A stretch of 64,000 nt of DNA from Flammulina velutipes (GCA_011800155.1 CM022377.1:1-64000), one strand, 5' to 3'; numbered from the stretch's first letter, positions 42,820 through 55,193 are shown. Notes: generated by a model from the sequence alone, not told the origin. A program made the numbers and translations.

Positions 42820-44337
42820 CGTCTGAGTAGCACGGGGGTGATACACAGTTTGGATGATACGTCCGTGGGTTATAAAGAGGGGCGTCGATCTAGAATCCGG
42901 ATTGTGGGGAGCGCCGTAAGTCAAATCTCGGTGGCGATAGAGGAGTGTATCACTTTGATGCGGCCGTTCGTATTCAATCCCTTCAATGTGCGGGGCGGGC
43001 TGGCGTAAGCTTCAACCGTCCATCGTGTTATCTCAGCGCGCGCAAGATTGGAGTCTAGGGCCATCCATCGTGCGCTATGATTGTGACTGCTTGGCCAAAA
43101 CGTAGCCCTGTGGGCACGGAGGTACTATTTCGTGGTCGATGCTGCCCGAGGACGATATCAATAGCTATCCATCATAAATCTAACAGGTCGTAAGCAGCAG
43201 TGCAAGTCTAGACGCGCCAGAATCGTACGTACCGCGTACATAGTATCCACCAGCGTCGTCTGGACTTTTCCTTCGCGCGCTTGCGTCTTGGTAAGCAATC
43301 GGAGGCGACGGCAGTGATCCCAACGCCGTAGCAAGCGCCATTAGACAAAAAACTGAAGCCAGCGGGTGAAAGGGCAGGAGTAAAAGAGTTCAGAATCGTC
43401 GTCGTCGTCCTTGACCAAGGAAGATATACGTCACGTGGCGTTCTGTTCCCACGAACTCCAACTCGTTTTTTTGGCGATCCAGCTGCGTATGACTATCTGT
43501 ATGGAAAATCGCTGTTATTTCCGGCTACTGACGAAACCCGGCCCCTTCTTCATCCCCATTCCTTCGGGATTCGAGGTTCCCCAATGTAAGTACTCGTCTC
43601 CGTCGTGGCGTTCGGTCCGCACTGCTCTGTTAGGCGCAAAGCGAAGGTACAATGTAATAGAACTACATACTATCTAGTGTATAGCGCAAGGTAAGCAATC
43701 AAAGTTGCGTCTACACTGTAATACCGATCTATGAACGATCCTTCGTCTGCCCACTGTGTTCAAAATGTATGTTGAGCGGGTCTGGTGCCCGTGTCAGATA
43801 AGATAGATGGTATACATGACGCGCGTCCTGCGAACATTGAATCACTTCAAGATTGGCGCTGGGTATCATCGTCTCTTTCTGCGGCCGCGTTTTGTTTTGG
43901 AACTCGGTGCAGATAAAGTCCTCCTTAGTCGGACTACTATCAATCAACAACTGCGCGCACGCGGATTATTTCAATGTGGTGCCGATCCTCCTGAGTTCCA
44001 ATCATGTCAACGCCTTGTTTAGAACACAATTGAATAAGCAGTGGATCATATCCATTCGGTTCCTCGTCGACGTCCAATTCATGCAAGTCGTTGACGTCGT
44101 CCTCAGACACTCGGATGGAGTCAACATGTTGCTGGTTTCTAACCTCGCGGGCATGTGGCTGCTATGCCGCCACACTATCATTCAACCCTATCTCATACAT
44201 AAACGAACGCCTGTCTACACGACTAGTAAATGAATTTCTCGATACAGTCATAGATTTACATACATGGTGTTCTTGTCGTCCTCCATCCTTGGGTAATCCC
44301 CGCCATTCTTCATTCTTCCTATCATCACGCCACATCA
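42820..44337. other. Gene-poor region upstream of the P450
   Basis: ORFs of 70-130 codons (43411-43677, 43853-44233) show no features. CGTCGTCGTCGTCC-type simple sequence near 43395. No gene supported. Confidence 0.4.
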
Positions 44338-44402
44338 CAGTGTAGCGGTAACATGCGGCCTTCCGACATGCACAAACATTCCATTGACCGCGCTCGGGGT
44401 TC
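44338..44402 (+). pseudogene. Decayed tRNA-Gly-like sequence
   Basis: CAGTGTAGCGGTAACATGCG, GCCTTCC and GCGCTCGGGGTTCGACT match the tRNA-like gene at 37443 in the D, anticodon 5' and T-arm regions. The middle is longer and different, and the 3' side of the T stem and acceptor stem is lost (TCTTTTGCCC). Confidence 0.5.
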
Positions 44403-46015
44403 GACTCTTTTGCCCGCGAATGCGAAAACCTTCACCCAAACATGCCAAATCCACGAATAGATTATGTACGCGCCTGCCAGTACACGAAAATCTAACAAAT
44501 CTCCGCCCTCTCTTTATATATCCAGTGTCACGTATGGGCCCATCCCCCAACCTAAGCCGATAATCCGGCTGTCGAATCGAATACCCACATCCGACATCGC
44601 GAGGGCGGACTCGGAAAGAACACGCCAGCTAGAAAGGGAGCTTCTCGATGAATCAAGCTGGCGTCAGGCGAGGGCTGCGGGATCACAAGATCTAAGCGCA
44701 CCCGCCTCAAGGTCGATGATCTTGCGGTTTGGCCCATAGCGTGGACGGTGGAACCAGCGCAGCGAAAGAGGCGTCGGGATACGTCCTCCTCCGCTCGCTC
44801 GGCTGTCCGATGATGACATTGATTCGCAGCCGTCAAATACTCGTACAATTGAGAGTTTGCCAGGAGAAGGAGGAGGCATGAAAAGGCATGTGGGTGGGGG
44901 AGGCCGAAGAGATGGGAAGTATAACAGCGGGGAGGTACGCAGCGATACGAGGGGGACGGCGGAGAGCGACAACTATGGTGGGGACGTTCCAGTAGCGAGT
45001 CCTCCGTTGGGCTCCGTGCCGTGACAAGGAACGACGTCCAGAGCGCGGCAGAGAATGGTTACACGATGGTGCAAGCCAGGGAGGACGTTCTGGTGCCACT
45101 CCTCGACGGGGACGGAATAGAGCGCGTGTAGAAAGATTTCTTGAAGCGCCTCGACGCCATTCTATACCGATATCCATAAGGAAAGTCAAGAAGTGCTTAC
45201 AGCTTGACTTTCCGGGACGCTCGTGCGCTGAAAAGGCGCATATATGACATCCATGAAAAGGCAAGACAGATTTAACGGCCTAGAAAGCCGTTAGAAAGTG
45301 CGTTGGACATCTGGAGAAGAGTACGCACACAACGAGCGCCATGAAGATGTTCGACGTCGATGCCCGCTACTACATGGTCTGCGATGATTACTGTTGGTGG
45401 TGACTGCAGCGCTGGATGCCCGACAAGGCGGCGGATATGCAGGATGCGTGGATTGGCTGTCACGCGAAACGTCCGTGTGCTCATCTTGCTGCTGTGTACG
45501 TCCATATCCAGACATAATCTATACGTGTGCGTCCTTCTTGCCGTTTGCGCAATACGAGCTGGGCGCATTGCAAGCACTTTCCTCGTTCAGCACTACTTAT
45601 AACGACGTTGAAAATGTATGCAGAGAAAGATTATCCAGACACTCACCATTAGCTAGGCCCGTCATCGCTGGAAGCTGTATCTTCCAACCCGGCTATGCGC
45701 GCTGCAGATGAACTAGTAGCTTCCATCGTCCGTCGTCGTCGTGGAAGGACGTAACAACGTCAACCCCGATTCAATCTCCGATTTGATGACCGATTCGCAC
45801 TCATGTGATCGCTTCCAAATTCCGTGAACAGCATTGGCCCTACAATGTCCACGCTTGGGTTGGCTTAGCCTTCGAGAGACGAGGCGCAGTCGGATTTAGA
45901 ACGTGCAAGAATTTGCCGGCCGACCAGAAATTCAAAGACATCCACGTTCAACCACCACTAGCACTGCTCCCCCTATTGACTGCATTCAACAAAAATCCTA
46001 GAGCCCCCAGGATCG
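44403..46015. other. Region without a supported gene
   Basis: Overlapping Arg/Ser/Pro-rich ORFs (for example 44833-45264 minus, 45394-45711 plus). None has a domain or spliceable continuation. Confidence 0.35.
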
Positions 46016-46860
46016 ATGTCACTTCTCTATCACCCCTCCCTCCAAGACCCCAACCTCGAGATGGACGATCTCTTCGCCAAAAGCCTACGAAATACAATCA
46101 CACACATCAAATCCGAAATAACGAAGCTCGACGTCGACCTGCGGGAAAATTGCTCATACTGTCCAGCGGTATATGCAATTCCAGCGCCATGGCCAAGAAA
46201 GAGGCGCTCTTGGTCTCTATACAAAGCCTCTCCGTCCGCGCCCCAGTCCTATTCGACGTCTCCCCAACGAGGTACGAGATATTCGTGGATGCCCTCCATT
46301 CACTACATCCCCCATCTTTCGGCGACGTCGCCATTGACGACGACGAAACTATAGCCCCTATCCGTCAGATGCGACTTCGCGTATGTCGGAGATGGAGAAG
46401 AACATCAATATCTGAACCACGACGTTAAGCTGACCATTGCATCGCCCGCGCTAGAACTTGAAGCGAAATGGCGGTACATCCAGGAGAGGATGGTTCGCTC
46501 AATCTTTACTTGGTCGTACGTCGAGCGACGGCGCAAACGACGATGAGGGATTCAAGATACTCTCTGGTTTACTTCCCCGGGTCTATTCCGCCTCGACTCG
46601 GAGCCCGGCTGGATAGACAACCCCCCGGCAGCGTACATCAACCTCCAACAGATATGCATCGAGAGCTGCAACTATCCGACGCACCAACCCGGAGGTTGGT
46701 GCGCGAACCTCCTCCCAAACTCGTTTGGCTCGACTTGTCCACCACGCAAGATATGACATTCTCTCCTCACCTCCTCTCGAACCTCCAATTCCTTATTATC
46801 GACAGCGCGGGGCAGGAAGACATTATAACTATCTTGCGTTGTGCAAAACATTACGCGTAG
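46016..46860 (+). pseudogene. Degenerate F-box gene
   Basis: Starts MSLLYHPSLQDPNLEMDDLF and has the helical lead-in (LRNTITHIKSEITKLDVDL) typical before the F-box of mushroom proteins. The F-box itself is split between frames: LLVSIQSLSVRAP in one and SPIRRLPNEVRDI in another, then YEIFVDALHSLHPPSF, so frameshifts are present. Downstream, LVWLDLSTTQDMTFSPHL and LQFLIIDSAGQED look like LRR-type strands. No single reading frame reconstructs the protein. Confidence 0.5.
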
Positions 46861-47593
46861 AGGCCCTCCCATACGGCTCTCCCAAAAAGCCATAGAGAGG
46901 CCCCGTCATCCATTCTCACCTATCCCATCTCATTCCTCCCGCTCCTCACCTTTCCCGCCCCCCGGACATACATGGCCAACACCTCACTTCCCCCAATTCC
47001 TCCATCGCAAGCTCATCGCCGAACTACCGCCTCCATCGTCCAAACACAGGATGTCCCCCGCGCGGAGGAATTTATCCAGTGCCCTGGGTTCATCGCGGTT
47101 TGCCAGTTCGTCATCCCCTCCAAAATATGCTCTCTTCGCGCTTCGAAGCTGGTAGAGTGGTTAGGATGGAGGACTGGTCTTACCATGCGCGACCAAGTTA
47201 GGCGAAACCATGCGCCAGTTGCGGAAGAGCGGTTCAAATCTGCAAGTGCAAAATATGTGTTATTAGCTAGGTTATGTTGAGATAGAGATGTTAGCCTAAT
47301 GCGATAACCCATGACACAGGCAACGCAGTTAGAATGAAAGAAAAGGTGTCAGGTCGCTGTGGCGTCACTGCAAACTCAAAGCGAGGAAGCCCTTGAGATC
47401 GGATATAGCTAAAGCCATCGTGCGGCAAGTTCTTTGCCCGCCTATGTCTCGTCGTCACCCCACTGAAGTTACGTTGACAAGCAACAGCGAACTCAGAAGC
47501 TCTTTCGTCACAACGACCATAGTATATGATCTCTTTTCATCGATACAGCCGTAAGACGCCTCATGATCAATAACTTATGTACAAGTACAAACA
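46861..47593. other. Intergenic, no gene seen
   Basis: Overlapping ORFs without features. Confidence 0.4.
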
Positions 47594-47960
47594 TCAGTCT
47601 AGCGCGTTGAAGAACCTGTTTCGTACTGTCGGATATCGTCCACCCTGCTTCCACTGTTCAACCCGCTCCCATAATATCTCCGCATGTAGTGGCGCATACC
47701 CCCAATCTCTCGTTATTTGATCGTCGTTCCCACCCAGAGTAGCCAAGTCGGGAAGAAATAAGACCAGATCTGGGTACGTCCTTTGTATGAACGCAGATGT
47801 CGGAGTGACGTGTGTACGACGACGATGCGAGAATCCTGCAAGTGGTCGAGTAAGCCTTCGTAACGCACCCCGATGGATTGGAGGCAATTATGCGGGGACG
47901 AAAAGATGGATGTGACCGCTGCAGTGATCAAACATGAACCTGAATCGGATATTCTTTGGT
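47594..47960 (-). pseudogene. F-box-like family relic (C-terminal half)
   Basis: Minus-strand pieces SPHNCLQSIGVRYEGLLDHL and then, in another frame, YPDLVLFLPDLATLGGNDDQ and ILWERVEQWKQGGR match the last 130 residues of the gene at 35886-36876 (CLQSIILRP..., LVLFLPDVATTGG..., LWERVEEWKKGG). A frameshift near 47820 and the missing N-terminal half show it is dead. Confidence 0.7.
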
Positions 47961-48039
47961 CGTATTCTCACCGGTAAGGATAAAGACACACGAACACGAG
48001 CAGCTCTGGATACCCACTAGGCGCGGTAGTCAGACTCAC

Positions 48040-48105
48040 TGTTTCCGCTATTCCACCCGCTCCCACAGCCTTTCGGAGTGTGGCGCAAGCCCAATCTCCT
48101 AGTTG
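48040..48105 (-). pseudogene. Second tiny relic of the same F-box-like C-terminus
   Basis: The minus strand reads LAPHSERLWERVE followed by a stop, matching APPHVGKLWERVE of member 2. Only ~20 codons remain, 80 bp beyond the 47594 relic, suggesting two successive duplications. Confidence 0.5.
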
Positions 48106-48502
48106 ACGCTCATCCGTCCTTCAGAGATTATTACTGACTCCCGAGACCTACAAGTAAATCCCCATTTCCAGATATGTCACAGCTATTTTCTTGCAACTTG
48201 TGAATTTATGTTCCAGGGAGCGAAGAAAGTATGATGGTAGAGACTACTATGCCTGTGAAGCCATAGGATTCAATAGAATCAATTAGCTTCCCAATCACGT
48301 AGAAGAACACCAGTGAAGACTCTGTAGGTAGGTAGACAGTTTTTGACGGTCTAGGCATCGTGCCACTGAGGAAGCGGTCGGTGCGCCACATTCCAGAATC
48401 AATTCTATTCACAGGTCCGCTCTTCAGTAATGCATACACCATATAAATCTATCGTACATGTTCGTTTATAATAATATCATACCACACGACGCATACAACT
48501 AC

Positions 48503-50047
48503 CTACGCCCCACAAGTAGCCAACACTTGAACCGTCGAATCAAACCAAAGTCCCTTCTCCGAAAGAGCAGACTCCAGCCGCTTTCCAACGCAAACCTTCA
48601 ACGCCTTCCGTGCAGTGCGCCTCTCCTCCGTAACATCATTCAAGAAACTCGCGAATCCATCACTCAACCGTCTCCCCACAACCTCAACATGCAGCTCCTC
48701 CAGCATCGACAACAACGAAGGCCCCATATACCCAAGATCCGCACCCTGCACCTTATCGATACTCAAATGCTTGAGCACGGGGAACTGACGGATGAAGAAC
48801 ACAAAGAGCGTATACTTCGTTGCAGACTCCGGAAGCTGTGACACCCCCAATTCCCGCCAGTACGCAAGCACCTTCGGCAGGAGGTCGTCTGAGGCAGCTG
48901 GGACGCGCACTTTATACTCGCTGCTGGTAGGGAACACCACGCCCTTCAGCGTAAGCTTCTCCACATTGCTCAAAGGGAGGCTCCGGATGAGCGCCTTGAG
49001 CATCTTCGAATGCACCGACTCGCTGTCGGAGGAATGTCCATGGGGGTCCCGAACGAGCGAAAGCTCCTTGAGTGCGGGCGTGCGGATCACGCTCATCAGC
49101 CATACGGGTTCGTGCGCGAGGTGGTAGCCTATCGTGAGGGATTGGAGGTGATCTAGGACGATGAACGGGCCGAAGTGTTTGTTTCGGTGGAAGACGTCTG
49201 TGAGCTCTAGGTGCTGAAGTGTATGGGCGTTGATTGTGAGCATCGCGAGGAAGATGAGCGATGAAGCTTGGCGGCCGACTTGAGGCTGATTACGCAACGA
49301 AAGCTTGCGGAGCCCTTGGATGGTGGGAAATAGATCCCAGTTGTATGAGGTACCGCATATCTCGAGCTCTTCGAGAGCAGGATATGTGGTCTTGCCCCAG
49401 GCGTTGACGGTCGCCAGTCTGGGAGGCGTCCGACAATGGGGGTGCTGCAGGACACCGCGGTGTCCCTCATAATCGTCCAGTTCAGTGAAGAACTCGTAGC
49501 TCCAGGCCCGTCCAAGCCCTGTGTCGGTCACTCCGACATCGACGAAACGGTAGAGCAGGGGCATGATTCTCTGGGAGAGGTATTTGAGAGTGTTGCGCTT
49601 GATGGCGTTGGTTTCCCCGTGGATCTCGAGGGATGCGATTCGGCACGAGTTGGCGTTTAGGAGCGAGGAGAGGACGAGAGCGTGGTTAAGACTGAAGTAA
49701 TGGCCATCATCTGGGCGCAGTGGGTAACGATAGGGAGTGTAGGGGAAGTGGATTACAATGTCGAGAGGACGGTCGCCGGAACGGATGAAGGCGGCGGCTG
49801 TGGACGGGAGGAGGAGATAGGGCTCTGGAAGTGTGCTTTCCGTGTAGTAGGACGTGGGTCTGAGTGCCGATTTTTCGGTGACGAGGATTGACGTCCATAG
49901 CGAAGGGCATGTTTCGGCAGCTGCATACCACTCCGAACAAACTACGCGGAGATTGGTAAGGACGACTTTGTTCCATTCGTCGAATGTGACAGAACGGTGA
50001 GCGTGTTTGAATATCTCATGGAGAATCTCAAGAGGTAGCGATATCAT
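48503..50047 (-). CDS. F-box/LRR protein, duplicate 1
   Basis: A single open frame of 514 codons from the ATG at 50047 (MISLPLEILHEIFKHAHRSV). The F-box spans residues 2-55 (LPLEILHEIF...LRVVCSEWYAAAETCPSLWT). Leucine-rich repeats follow: LRKLSLRNQP, LQHLELTDVF, LQSLTIGYHL, LKELSLVRDP, VEKLTLKGVV, LKHLSIDKVQ. SCF substrate receptor by family. It is a close paralogue of 55194-56785. In that copy the start ATG lies in an upstream mini-exon; here the corresponding site reads ATA, and this in-exon ATG is used instead. The frame is intact, so it is probably functional. Confidence 0.85.
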   Translation of the reverse strand: MISLPLEILHEIFKHAHRSVTFDEWNKVVLTNLRVVCSEWYAAAETCPSLWTSILVTEKSALRPTSYYTESTLPEPYLLLPSTAAAFIRSGDRPLDIVIHFPYTPYRYPLRPDDGHYFSLNHALVLSSLLNANSCRIASLEIHGETNAIKRNTLKYLSQRIMPLLYRFVDVGVTDTGLGRAWSYEFFTELDDYEGHRGVLQHPHCRTPPRLATVNAWGKTTYPALEELEICGTSYNWDLFPTIQGLRKLSLRNQPQVGRQASSLIFLAMLTINAHTLQHLELTDVFHRNKHFGPFIVLDHLQSLTIGYHLAHEPVWLMSVIRTPALKELSLVRDPHGHSSDSESVHSKMLKALIRSLPLSNVEKLTLKGVVFPTSSEYKVRVPAASDDLLPKVLAYWRELGVSQLPESATKYTLFVFFIRQFPVLKHLSIDKVQGADLGYMGPSLLSMLEELHVEVVGRRLSDGFASFLNDVTEERRTARKALKVCVGKRLESALSEKGLWFDSTVQVLATCGA

Positions 50048-50519
50048 GTTCTGAGTATAGTTAGCGGGGAGGTTAGCATAGAAGTAGATCAGACTGACTT
50101 ATGATGTGTCGGGGCGAGATTGTCGTGGTGTAAACAAAAGCGACGCCAGAGACGTCTATATAGAGGTGTACACACGGCCGGCTATGAAATGGACGAACAA
50201 TGGCAGAACAAGTTGTTATTGTAGCAGTCCTTTTTCAACCACGTGTATATATTGACATTGTTGAAGCGCACGGGTGGAGGCAATTCTTCGACATTGTCGT
50301 CAAAGAGCAGTGGATGGGATGATATTGGCCGGATGCCATGAAGCCGATGTGGGTTACGATGGCGGACACAGATGCGCGATTCAGTTGGCCAATAATCGTC
50401 TTCGAGGAGGAAATATTGTGGCGCAAAAAAACGACACGTGACTCCGTCTCCGAGATATCCTCACAGATAAAAACATCGCGTATCATCCGTCCCGACGCTA
50501 GTTGGAAATATTGGGATGG
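50048..50519. other. Upstream flank of F-box duplicate 1
   Basis: Shares the CGACACATCAT region and the following ~150 bp (minus strand) with the flank of the second duplicate (56741-56960). No gene. Confidence 0.45.
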
Positions 50520-50720
50520 GTAGGACACAGTGCGGCTGTTGAATGGATGGACGAGCGTGACGCCTTGTCGTTCGTTGAGAGACTCTGCGGGTGCTCTGAG
50601 CGAGCAGGAAGATGTCGTCGTCCTTCTGTAGTTCAGCTATATCTTCCTCTGCCTGTCACTCTGCAATTCCTGCTTAGCTCGGGCTAGAAAGTCTCGAGAG
50701 GTGCCCTGGGTGAGCGGGAA
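50520..50720 (+). repeat. Duplicated block shared with 60640-60830
   Basis: TGGACGAGCGTGACGCCTTG, CTGCGGGTGCTCTGAGCGAG, AGAAGATGTCGTCGTCC-type and ATCTTCCTCTGCC segments recur in order at 60661-60790. The unit GCGGGAAGATGTCGTCGTCC is itself repeated at 50590 and 50710. Confidence 0.65.
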
Positions 50721-52149
50721 GATGTCGTCGTCCTTCTGCTACTTCCGCGATATCCAGGCATCGGTCCACTGTCCAATATCGTAGTACCGAATGTGCTCGG
50801 CCGAGCTGTATTGCTTGCTGAGGTATGTTTGATGGCAAACAAACATCGAGCGAGGGATACGTACCAAAAAGATGTATTCGACAATCGCCTGTGACCAACG
50901 AGCATGAATTATCCCATATGAGAGTCCCCAGGGAGGGCGCTGAGGGAACCTCCAGGAGCTCCGAGCATCAACGTTAACCCTCTCGGCAAAAGGAAAGACG
51001 GTCTCCTTGCCATCCCTCTCATTGTCCTGGCTGGTTTAAGGCTCCGAGAACGGACACGGTGACAGCTGCGTTGGTCTTAGTCTTCAATCCTGAAGAATGT
51101 GTGTGCTTCTGTTACAGCGCCAGGCGCGTTAGCAACGAATTGGCGCAAAAAACACAGTACGTACTTGGGTAATTGTCCTTTTTGAAGAGCGGGAAGACGG
51201 ACCAAGACGGTGTCCCAGCGTACGTGTGTGTAAATGCACTTCTCGTATCCTTCTGCGATAGAAATATACTCTACGAGTTGTCGATGCTGCATATCCGATG
51301 AGCTTGAGTAGCAAGAATACAGCCATCGTCGTACAGTATCACGTCGGGTTTGGTTCCAGCCTTCCAGGCATTGACACGGGTAGCATCCTTTCCTATGTAT
51401 CGCGTACTCGTCGAGTTAGCTGATGTCGTATATAATCGCAATCGGCGGCAATGGAAGAAGGAAGCAAAGCGTTGAACAATTATTTGGTCTCGCGTGGCAC
51501 GCCCACGTGGCTCCGGTGGCGCCGGCTTGGTGGACACTCCGTCTCGTGTCTCCCATTAAGGGACGTAGTATTGAAAATAAAGCTTGTACAACATTCAAGT
51601 AAAGCTTACTCTCAATCCTTGCTATATCCTCTACCAAAAGGATACCACCAGACACTAGAGAGCGCGTCAAACACGATGAACGGAGGCGTAACGACGCTTA
51701 TACCTAGATCATTTCCTATGAGGTCTAGATTTTGGAACCGCTCCTCGACGCTGGATGATTGGCATAAGCCTTGTATCCCGGAACTGGTGTATGTGGCGGC
51801 CAGCCGCGCCAACCGTAGACTATGGACATGCTAGGAGGCATGGTGATTGGGCGGCGTCCGGAGGACAGTGGTACATATCTAATTAGTTATGGGGCCTGTC
51901 CTTTCGTGCGGCGACTCGTACGCGATTAACCAGTCATATCCTCTTTCGCTGAGTGCGCCGGTGGGGTCTAAGAAGAGAAATTGAACGTGTTATATGGCTC
52001 TGAAAGGAAAGGAAAACATGATATCCTACACACTAGCTTCGCATGAGTGGCGAGCTTTCAGATGTTCACTTGAAACTTATATTTCATTGTGTTATTGGTG
52101 AGTTTTACACATAAAATGAAACTGAGAGAGCAGACGTCAGTGGGTGGTA
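50721..52149. other. Duplication debris without a supported gene
   Basis: Short ORFs only. ACGTACTTGGGTAATTGTCC (51170) with preceding TTGGCGCAAAAAACACAGT resembles 61235-61275, so part of this region is related to the 60.9-61.4 kb gene. Confidence 0.4.
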
Positions 52150-52966
52150 TTACGCTATTGCGGTGGACTCACTACTATAATCGGAGAAATAAGCTTCTTG
52201 AAGTTTTTGAAGTTCCTTATTGAAAGGGGGCAGGTTGTAATCCGTAAGCTCCTCGATGAAATCAGCGTGCAAATACCACTTGAACTGTGTAGTCCATCCG
52301 TGTTGTTCAAAGGATTTATTCAGCTTCTCTGCGTCGTCTTTCATGAATGAGCGATCTTCGTCCCACGAACTCGCGATGTAGAGCAACATCAGCACCTCAT
52401 TGGCCTCCGTTGAATGCGCACGACCAAAATGGATCCGATTCTTCTCTACTTTGCATTCCGTGGAGAGGTATGCCCGTAGAAGGTCCATGTATCTAAGTAC
52501 ATCCCCCCTAAGATAGCTTGGCTCGTATTTGAGGCCCAGTTCGCGGATATGAGTACCATCGCGAAAAAGAACCCCATAGAAAAATGCGGGAGGGAAGAAA
52601 GCCAGCTCATTGAGAGGAAAGAGCTTGGCAGGAAGGTCGTCGTAAGGTCCGTGTGCGACGATATGAGATAGCGTGAGTTCCTAGATACACAACATGAATG
52701 AGCAGAACAGATCGACATGAAGGGGTAAGACGCACTGGGTCATGCCCGCTAGTAAGTTCTTGAATGTCACTCGCCTGGGAGTCGACATCGGGCTCAGAGC
52801 CTGAGTCCGAAAGAGGCTCTTCGTACAGAGAGGTAGGAGGTGTAAGGCGCGCTGAGCCATACCCACCAGTGGATTCGTCCGTGAGGTCCAATTGATGCGT
52901 TCCATTCGTAGTGGTATCGATATGGGGCTCAGAGTCCAAACTATCCTGGGTGATATTGGTCGACAT
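52150..52966 (-). CDS. Unknown two-exon protein (253 residues)
   Basis: Exon 1 52736-52966 and exon 2 52150-52680, intron 52681-52735 (GTGCGT...ATCTAG); 762 nt, phase 0. Residues 1-77 are acidic and disordered (LSDSGSEPDVDSQASDIQEL). The C-terminal ~175 residues look folded: FFPPAFFYGVLFRDGTHIRE, LGLKYEPSYLRGDVLRYMDL, WDEDRSFMKDDAEKLNKSFE, WYLHADFIEEL. I recognise no family. A relic of the same gene lies at 36890-37110, so it belongs to a subtelomeric multicopy family. The frame is intact. Confidence 0.7.
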
Positions 52967-53585
52967 GTTGTTGAAAGTTAGACGTCGTAAAGCAGGTGGC
53001 TTGGTCTGCGCTACAGTATTATTTAACCCTGTCTCATAATGATACGCGAGGACACGGGCTGGATTCAGACGGAAATGAAGATTTTGACATGGTCGCAGAC
53101 GACGGCGGTTTCGGGCCGGGTTTTCCAGCTTGCCCGTAAACCCTCATCCTATGTAGACACTCGCCCATCCGCAATATTAATCCGCATGGATGTCGAACCG
53201 GTGCCTTCTTGCTGTCAATCTTAATGTTGTTCTATATCTGACCAACACTCTGACTTTCCCGTTAATAGTGGCTGACGCACGATGAAACGTTGACTTCTTT
53301 CTCTATATACAACGTTTGTACGTCCGAGGTGCGCTTACATACTTTGAAATACGACATTTGTCATAAATATGTCTAGTAGGTTCATGGCCATATATCTTCC
53401 GTAGCTCGACGTACCATTTTCAGCGCACCCTAATCAAGGAAACGCCGACATTCTCAACCATCACTCTTCACAACTGTGCTCTTTCCAAACACGATAAAAG
53501 TCCTGTCTCACTGACACTCAACGCGTCTCTCTCTTTTCCCGCGTCCAATTATCATGGCGACTTTCAGGAACGCGAAATATCCGGA
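52967..53585. other. Divergent promoter region
   Basis: Between a minus-strand and a plus-strand gene; no gene seen. Confidence 0.45.
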
Positions 53586-54531
53586 ATGTCAGAGACTTTC
53601 CCAATTCATCCGCTTACCTGGGCTGCTCAACCAGTCCCCACTGGTGGTCATCTCATCCTCACTTTGGATTCCAAGCTGGTAGAAGGGCGCACAGGCGCCG
53701 TGTATACCGCCATCCCGACAGCCGCCACAGACGCATCGGGTGTCGACGTTCTAGACACCCTGAAGTCGTTTGGCGACTTATGTGTCAAGATCGCCAAGCC
53801 CATGTTCTGTCGCAGCCTGGCGAGAGAGGCATGGTTCTACGAGCGCCTCTCTGCCATCCAGGGTACAGCCACCGCACGCTGCTTTGGGCTATGGACGGCG
53901 CCTATCGAGTTGGAGTACTGCCTTGGCTGAACTCCGAGCATCCGTTTTACTACCATCTCACGAGAGACGACGCCAACGTCCCCGATAACATGCCATCCGT
54001 CGATTGGCTAGACGATGACGTGGTGGATCCTCCGGAGTGCGCAGATTTCAGTGACGACCATGGGTTCAAACGAGACTCTGCTTGGAACGAATGGGAACCA
54101 TCCGAAGAGGCGCCGATTCTCTCCATTTTACTACTCGAGAAACTCGGCAAGACATATCAGCAGGAACTACCAGTGGAGGCGAACGAACCAAACCCTGCGG
54201 TCATGTACGTGTGCCACACTTTATTCAGATTACTTTATCGTGGCGCTAATCTCATTAATCCAGATCTGATATCAAAGCTGTGTTGGACGACGTTCACAAT
54301 GCGGGTGCTTTGCACGGAAACGTCTCCGCGTTCAACATTCTACACACTACATCACGCAGCAGATGTAAACTCCACCGCAAACGACATCATTGGCGACTTG
54401 TGGATTTCGACAGGTCGAGAGCATTTGATAACACCTATGACAATCGACAGTTGACGCGCGAGAGGAAGTTGGAAAGGAAGGACATTGGTCTTGAGAAAAA
54501 TACAGTGTTCTGGGGAACATTTGAACGTTGA
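53586..54531 (+). pseudogene. Protein-kinase-like protein with altered catalytic loop, frameshifted
   Basis: Starts MSETFPIHPLTWAAQPVPTG; LCVKIAKPMFCRSLAREAWF holds the beta-3 Lys and helix-C Glu region of the fungal protein-kinase-like fold. Near 53900 the frame changes (CFGLWTAPIEL in one, LPWLNSEHPFYYHLTRDD in another) with no intron signals fitting, so a frameshift is likely. After an intron (~54206-54263, GTACGT...ATCCAG) the frame reads VHNAGALHGNVSAFNILH, the catalytic loop with Asn where the family has Asp, then WRLVDFDRSRAF in the DFG position. The Asp-to-Asn change and the frameshift suggest a pseudokinase or dead gene. Kinases of this group act on small molecules or proteins; the substrate is unknown. 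Confidence 0.6.
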
Positions 54532-55193
54532 ATAGTTGAGTTATATGTATATGGGATAAATTCTATGTCAAACAAAAAGATAATGTATGTGCGCCACACA
54601 TCATCTGGACTGTAGTGACGGCCCACTGACTTTCGTGACCCAGAGCTGGATTATGCCGTGTAATAAACTTGAACAGAAAAACCAGAAAACTGTCTCGCTG
54701 GAGGGATGGAGCGGCTGTTCAATGCAGTTCTCGCTTTCATAAACGATGACTTCGGCGGCAGAAACGATTCCATGAATACATGTCGTCCTTCGACCGGGTA
54801 ACCTTGCCTCTCGCACCATTCAGCGCATCCATTTTCAGATATATCACACATGTTTCTGAAAAACAACTACGCAGATGAGGGAGATGATGCACTACGGCTA
54901 AATCCTCTGTGTCCGTCTCGTCTTCTCGCCAGTGAGGTTATAGAGACCCGAACCGTTGCCGCGGTTAAATGAGTGAATCCATAGGTTTCAATAAAACCGA
55001 TAGCTTGTATATCACGAATACAAAGATCAAGAATAATTTTCAGATATCCAGGCGTTGTCAGAAGGAAAACTGTCATCGAGTCCAGGACTCTCCGCCACAT
55101 TCACTCCAGGATCGATTCCGTTCGCATTTCAGCACATAGTTTACACAACCTAATATCTACAATACATTAGTTACCGATTTACAATAGCACTAC
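54532..55193. other. Convergent intergenic region
   Basis: Contains GTATGTGCGCCACACATC (54587), another copy of the dispersed short element. No gene. Confidence 0.45.

Noticed and set aside
43390..43410. CGTCGTCGTC microsatellite
   Set aside because: Short simple repeat, common in this genome, also near 57,380; no function indicated.
44833..45264. 143-codon minus-strand ORF
   Set aside because: Pro/Arg/Ser-rich in a GC-rich patch, typical of chance frames.
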